NCBI GenBank assembly: GCA_019636015.1
Contig: JAHBYJ010000002.1
Span: 62,001 to 126,000, forward strand
Direction of reading: 5' to 3'
From: Parvibaculaceae bacterium
Lineage (GTDB): Bacteria > Pseudomonadota > Alphaproteobacteria > Parvibaculales > Parvibaculaceae
Length of the DNA stretch: 64,000 nucleotides
The translations under genes were made by a program, and so were the position numbers. Below are positions 61,182 through 64,000 of this stretch, piece by piece. The notes under the pieces were generated by a model. The model was not told the DNA's origin, made no database searches, and was given only the letters and a program-made list of their open reading frames with translations. The stretch's first letter is position 1; every line of letters begins with the position of its first letter.

Positions 61182-62006
61182 TCACCGGCCCTTGAAGGTC
61201 GGCGTCCGCTTCTCCACGAAGGCCATCATGCCTTCCTTCACGTCTTCCGTCCGCATCAGCGGCAGAAGCTGCAGATATACATGATGCACGTGCTCCGGAA
61301 ACGGCTCGTTAAGGCCCATCCGCATCATCCGCTTGGCGGCCTTCACAGCGAGCGGCGCATTGCCTGCGATTTCCGCAGCCACGGCCCGCGCCCGCGCCAT
61401 CAACTCCTCGTTCTCCACCACTTCCGAGGCGAGCCCCCAGGCAACGCTCTCTTCGGCGGTGAGTGTGCGGCCCGTGAAGATGAGTTCCGCCGCCTTCGAC
61501 CAGCCGATAAGGCGCGGCAGATACCAGGTGCCGCCCGATTCCGGCACGAGGCCGCGCTTGCAGAACGCGGCTGCAAGCTTCGCTGAACGGGCCGTGATGC
61601 GGATGTCGCAACCAAGCGCCGTATCCATGCCGTAACCGGCCGCGCCGCCATTCAGCGCGCAGATGGTCGGCGTTTCCATTTCCTGCAACACCGTGGGCGG
61701 CGTGTTCTTCAGGTCGAGCGTGGTCGAGGTGACGCCGCCGCTCGAGCCGATCGAAAGTCCGTTGCCCTGCGTCTGTGCACGCAGGTCGAGCCCGGCGCAA
61801 AAGGCCCGGCCCGCGCCGGTGAGGATCACGCAGCGCACCTCCGGATCGGCATCCGCCTGCTGCAGGCGCTTCGTCAGCTGGTCGAGCATCGGCCCCGAGA
61901 TCGTGTTCATGCGATCCGGTGCATTGAGCGTGATCGTCGCGATGTGCTCGGAGACTTCATAGAGAACTTCATCCGCCGTCTGCGGCGCTGCCTTTGCCTG
62001 GCTCAT
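61182..62006 (-). CDS. Crotonase-fold protein, PaaG-like
   Basis: 274 residues from ATG 62006 preceded by GAGGAAACC. Oxyanion motif AFCAGLDLRAQ is intact. The first catalytic Glu position is Asp (GYGMDTALGCD) and the second is not Glu; instead VPESGGTWYLPRLIG aligns with the VPDSGG motif of PaaG-type isomerases (Asp to Glu). An enoyl-CoA isomerase or ring-processing role is therefore more likely than simple hydration. Upstream of DUF192 on the same strand. Confidence 0.87.
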   Translation of the reverse strand: MSQAKAAPQTADEVLYEVSEHIATITLNAPDRMNTISGPMLDQLTKRLQQADADPEVRCVILTGAGRAFCAGLDLRAQTQGNGLSIGSSGGVTSTTLDLKNTPPTVLQEMETPTICALNGGAAGYGMDTALGCDIRITARSAKLAAAFCKRGLVPESGGTWYLPRLIGWSKAAELIFTGRTLTAEESVAWGLASEVVENEELMARARAVAAEIAGNAPLAVKAAKRMMRMGLNEPFPEHVHHVYLQLLPLMRTEDVKEGMMAFVEKRTPTFKGR

Positions 62007-62065
62007 GGTTTCCTCGTGCCTTCCTGTTTTCCGGAATATGTTTGCCCGCATCCTAACCGATAAAC

Positions 62066-62533
62066 TCAGTCGCAAGTAGCCCGCCCGTTCTCGCCGAACC
62101 AGGGGTGCCGGAAGAAATCCCCCTCCTCGATCCCGAGACGCTGCGTCAGCCCGCCATTCACCTCGAAGACACCGTTCACCTTCTCGCCGCTCTCATGGAT
62201 GTCGAGCGTCTGCGGCTCGGTCATTCGGGCGATACGGACGATACGCCCATCCGCCGCGATGAAGATCATGTCGAGGGGCAGATAGGTATTTCGCATCCAG
62301 AAGCTCGCCCGCGCGCAGGCCGGATAGAAGAACAGCATGCCCGCATCCTCGGCGAGTTCCTGCCGGTACATGAGGCCTCTTTGCTGCTCCTCGGGCGTGA
62401 GCGCGAGTTCGACCGAAAAGTCATGCGCCGTTCCCGCCCGCGTCTCGATCCGCGCCTGGCGCGCTTCTTCCATCTCCTCGCAACCGGAGAGGAGCGGAAG
62501 CACAAGAAGCGCGAGAAGAAAAAGGCGGCGCAT
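62066..62533 (-). CDS. DUF192 lipoprotein
   Basis: 155 residues. Lipobox LLSGC ends the signal peptide at residue 17-18. DUF192 domain: FSVELALTPEEQQRGLMYRQELAEDAGMLFFYP and SFWMRNTYLPLDMIFIAADGRIVRIA are the conserved blocks. Function unknown in bacteria. The ATG overlaps the gamma-carbonic anhydrase stop (TGATG), so translation is coupled. Confidence 0.87.
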   Translation of the reverse strand: MRRLFLLALLVLPLLSGCEEMEEARQARIETRAGTAHDFSVELALTPEEQQRGLMYRQELAEDAGMLFFYPACARASFWMRNTYLPLDMIFIAADGRIVRIARMTEPQTLDIHESGEKVNGVFEVNGGLTQRLGIEEGDFFRHPWFGENGRATCD

Positions 62534-63063
62534 CAATCGATCCGCTTCAGCCCGGCCGCATATTTCTTCCAGTTCTCGACATAGTGATCGGCAGAAAGCT
62601 TCAGCGCCGCCGCCGTTTCATCGTCGAGCGTCCGGATGATCTTGCCGGGCGAGCCGAGCACCATCGAGTGGTCGGGAATCTCCTTGCCCTCGGCAATCAG
62701 CGTATTCGCGCCGATGAGGCAGCCCTTCCCGATCTTCGCACCGTTGAGAATGATGCTGCCGATACCGACAAGGCTTCCTTCGCCGATGCTGCAGCCATGC
62801 AGCATCACCATATGGCCGATGGTCACGTCCCGCCCGATGGTGAGCGGCGAGCCGGGATCGGTATGCAGAACCGATCCGTCCTGCACATTGGAATTCTCGC
62901 CGATGGTGATGAGCTCGTTGTCGCCGCGCAGCACCGCGCCGAACCAGACGCTGGCATTCTTCTCGAGCTTCACATTGCCCATGACTTCCGCATTGGGCGC
63001 GATCCAGTAATTGCCCTCCGCGGGCAGGATCGGCCTGGTTTCACCGATGGCATAGACGGGCAT
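62533..63063 (-). CDS. Gamma-carbonic anhydrase-like protein
   Basis: 176 residues, left-handed beta-helix. Hexapeptide repeats ([28 protein letters not shown] and following) carry the His ligands in SVLHTDPG and [10 protein letters not shown]. This is the YrdA/CaiE-like group, of carbonic anhydrase fold though activity varies. GGAGG lies before the ATG at 63063. First gene of a two-gene unit with DUF192. Confidence 0.9.
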   Translation of the reverse strand: MPVYAIGETRPILPAEGNYWIAPNAEVMGNVKLEKNASVWFGAVLRGDNELITIGENSNVQDGSVLHTDPGSPLTIGRDVTIGHMVMLHGCSIGEGSLVGIGSIILNGAKIGKGCLIGANTLIAEGKEIPDHSMVLGSPGKIIRTLDDETAAALKLSADHYVENWKKYAAGLKRID

Positions 63064-63202
63064 GGAAACTCCTCCTTGTCGGGCCGTTGCTTTGGCCGGG
63101 ACTATGGCATGGCCCGGGCCGCGAGACGAGGCTTGCAAAACTATTGTCATGTGCCGGTCAAACCTGTCTCCTAGTGTCGCAAGGCACGATGCGGGGGTGA
63201 AC

Positions 63203-64000
63203 ATGAGCAGGAAAAAATCATTCGGCGAGGAATTCGAGGAGCTGGACGACCGTCCCGCCCCGCGAAGCACCTCCCCATCGCTTGCCGACCTCTGGAACCG
63301 GCGTATCGCCCGCCGGGGCTTCCTCGCCGGCATGGGCAAGGCCGCCCTCCTCGCCTCCGCCTCGCCTGCAATCCTGTCGCTCGCTGCCTGCGACGAGACG
63401 CCGAAAACGGCACCGGACGATATTTTCGGTTTCGAGCCTGTGCCGCATGGCATCGACGGCGATCATCATGTGCCCGCCGACCACCTTTCTGAAATCCTCA
63501 TCCGCTGGGGCGACCCGATCCTGAAGGACGCGCCGGACTTCGACGTCCGGAACCAGAGCGCCGCCGCCCAGCTCGCCCAGTTCGGCTACAACAACGATTT
63601 CATCGGATTCGTGCCGCTGCCTTTCGGCTCCGGTTCGAGCGACAGAGGCCTCCTCTGCGTCCATCATGAATATACCAATGACGATCTGATGCATCCGGGC
63701 TACCCGGCGGAAAATCCGGCGAGCTTCTATACGCAAGAGATCGTCGATATCGCCATGGCCGCGCATGGCGGCTCCATCGTGGAAGTCGCGCGCGACGAAA
63801 ACGGCAAGTGGCAAGTCATGCGCGACAGCGAATACAATCGCCGCCTCACGCCGCTTGCAACGGAGATGACGTTGTCCGGCCCCGCCGCCGGGCATCCGCG
63901 CCTGCAGACGAATGAAGACCCGACCGGCCGCCGCGTCATGGGTACGTTCAACAACTGCGCCGGCGGCATCACGCCCTGGGGCACATGGCTCATGTCGGAA
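63203..64000 (+). CDS. PhoX-type (DUF839) protein, 3' end missing
   Basis: 266 residues are present, cut by the right edge. A twin-arginine motif RRGFLAG near residue 37 and a lipobox-like SLAAC point to a Tat-exported lipoprotein. [18 protein letters not shown] and [20 protein letters not shown] are hallmark DUF839/PhoX motifs; PhoX is a calcium-dependent alkaline phosphatase. Activity of this copy is unproven. A GTG at 63197 is an alternative start. Confidence 0.85.
   Translation, partial: MSRKKSFGEEFEELDDRPAPRSTSPSLADLWNRRIARRGFLAGMGKAALLASASPAILSLAACDETPKTAPDDIFGFEPVPHGIDGDHHVPADHLSEILIRWGDPILKDAPDFDVRNQSAAAQLAQFGYNNDFIGFVPLPFGSGSSDRGLLCVHHEYTNDDLMHPGYPAENPASFYTQEIVDIAMAAHGGSIVEVARDENGKWQVMRDSEYNRRLTPLATEMTLSGPAAGHPRLQTNEDPTGRRVMGTFNNCAGGITPWGTWLMSE

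Noticed and set aside
1-64000. Search for CRISPR arrays, insertion sequences, prophage and rRNA/tRNA genes
   Set aside because: No regularly spaced direct repeats, transposase or integrase genes, or RNA gene signatures were seen by eye.

Overview
This window is GC-rich, gene-dense chromosomal DNA from an alphaproteobacterium. The gene content (DUF2336 and PAS_5-type proteins, a NifU-like/cysS block, the folE-hisI-patatin-CBS order, a 34.3 kb palindromic repeat of a kind common in Hyphomicrobiales, and many acyl-CoA genes) fits a Hyphomicrobiales-like, lipid-degrading organism such as Parvibaculum. That placement is inference from family composition. I see no rRNA, tRNA, CRISPR array, insertion sequence or prophage; it looks like stable core and accessory chromosome.

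Layout. 0-8.8 kb: cutA, NAD kinase, a Nudix hydrolase, a degenerate EAL protein, a 3-oxoadipyl-CoA-type thiolase, DUF2336, DoxX, CaiB-type CoA-transferase and a YghU-type glutathione transferase. 8.8-16.5 kb: a P2-like cation ATPase, a truncated haemoglobin divergent from nsrR over a perfect NsrR-like operator, a lytic transglycosylase, an MFS transporter, a receiver domain without its phospho-aspartate and a HIT protein. 16.5-22.2 kb: acyl-CoA dehydrogenase divergent from a MaoC/CitE-like/2-hydroxyacid dehydrogenase operon ended by a UUCG terminator, then an amidohydrolase. 22-31.9 kb: chromate transporter, two 2-oxoglutarate oxygenase-type genes, HAD phosphatase, nitroreductase, an exported Cys/His/Asp protein and an overlapping ArsR-SRPBCC-VOC operon. 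32-39.8 kb: housekeeping genes thrS, yidD, iscU-like, cysS, folE, hisI, patatin, CBS.

40-50.9 kb: DUF2157/GDYXXLXY membrane pair; a YCII-domain gene and a carotenoid-cleavage-type oxygenase, each divergent from its own TetR regulator over a palindromic operator; rhomboid protease; kappa-type GST; a CsgG-like lipoprotein behind a well-matched sigma-54 promoter; a Gdx-type guanidinium exporter behind a two-hairpin guanidine-II (mini-ykkC) riboswitch; and soxR divergent from a metallo-beta-lactamase-fold gene over a promoter with the 19-bp spacer typical of MerR-family control. 50.9-64 kb: an exported protein with an alternating-Asn tract, PAS and tandem PilZ proteins, GMC oxidoreductase, three crotonase paralogues, a BTLCP-type lipoprotein peptidase, FKBP, DUF192, gamma-carbonic anhydrase and a truncated PhoX-type protein at the right edge.

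Functional reading. Acyl-CoA and aromatic metabolism (thiolase, CoA-transferase, acyl-CoA dehydrogenase, crotonases, MaoC/CitE) sits among stress and detoxification modules whose control elements are readable in the DNA: NO (NsrR), redox-active compounds (SoxR), guanidine (riboswitch) and small hydrophobic ligands (TetR). The least described parts are the alternating-Asn protein close to a sigma-54-driven CsgG-like pore, the exported Cys/His/Asp protein, and the SoxR-linked hydrolase.
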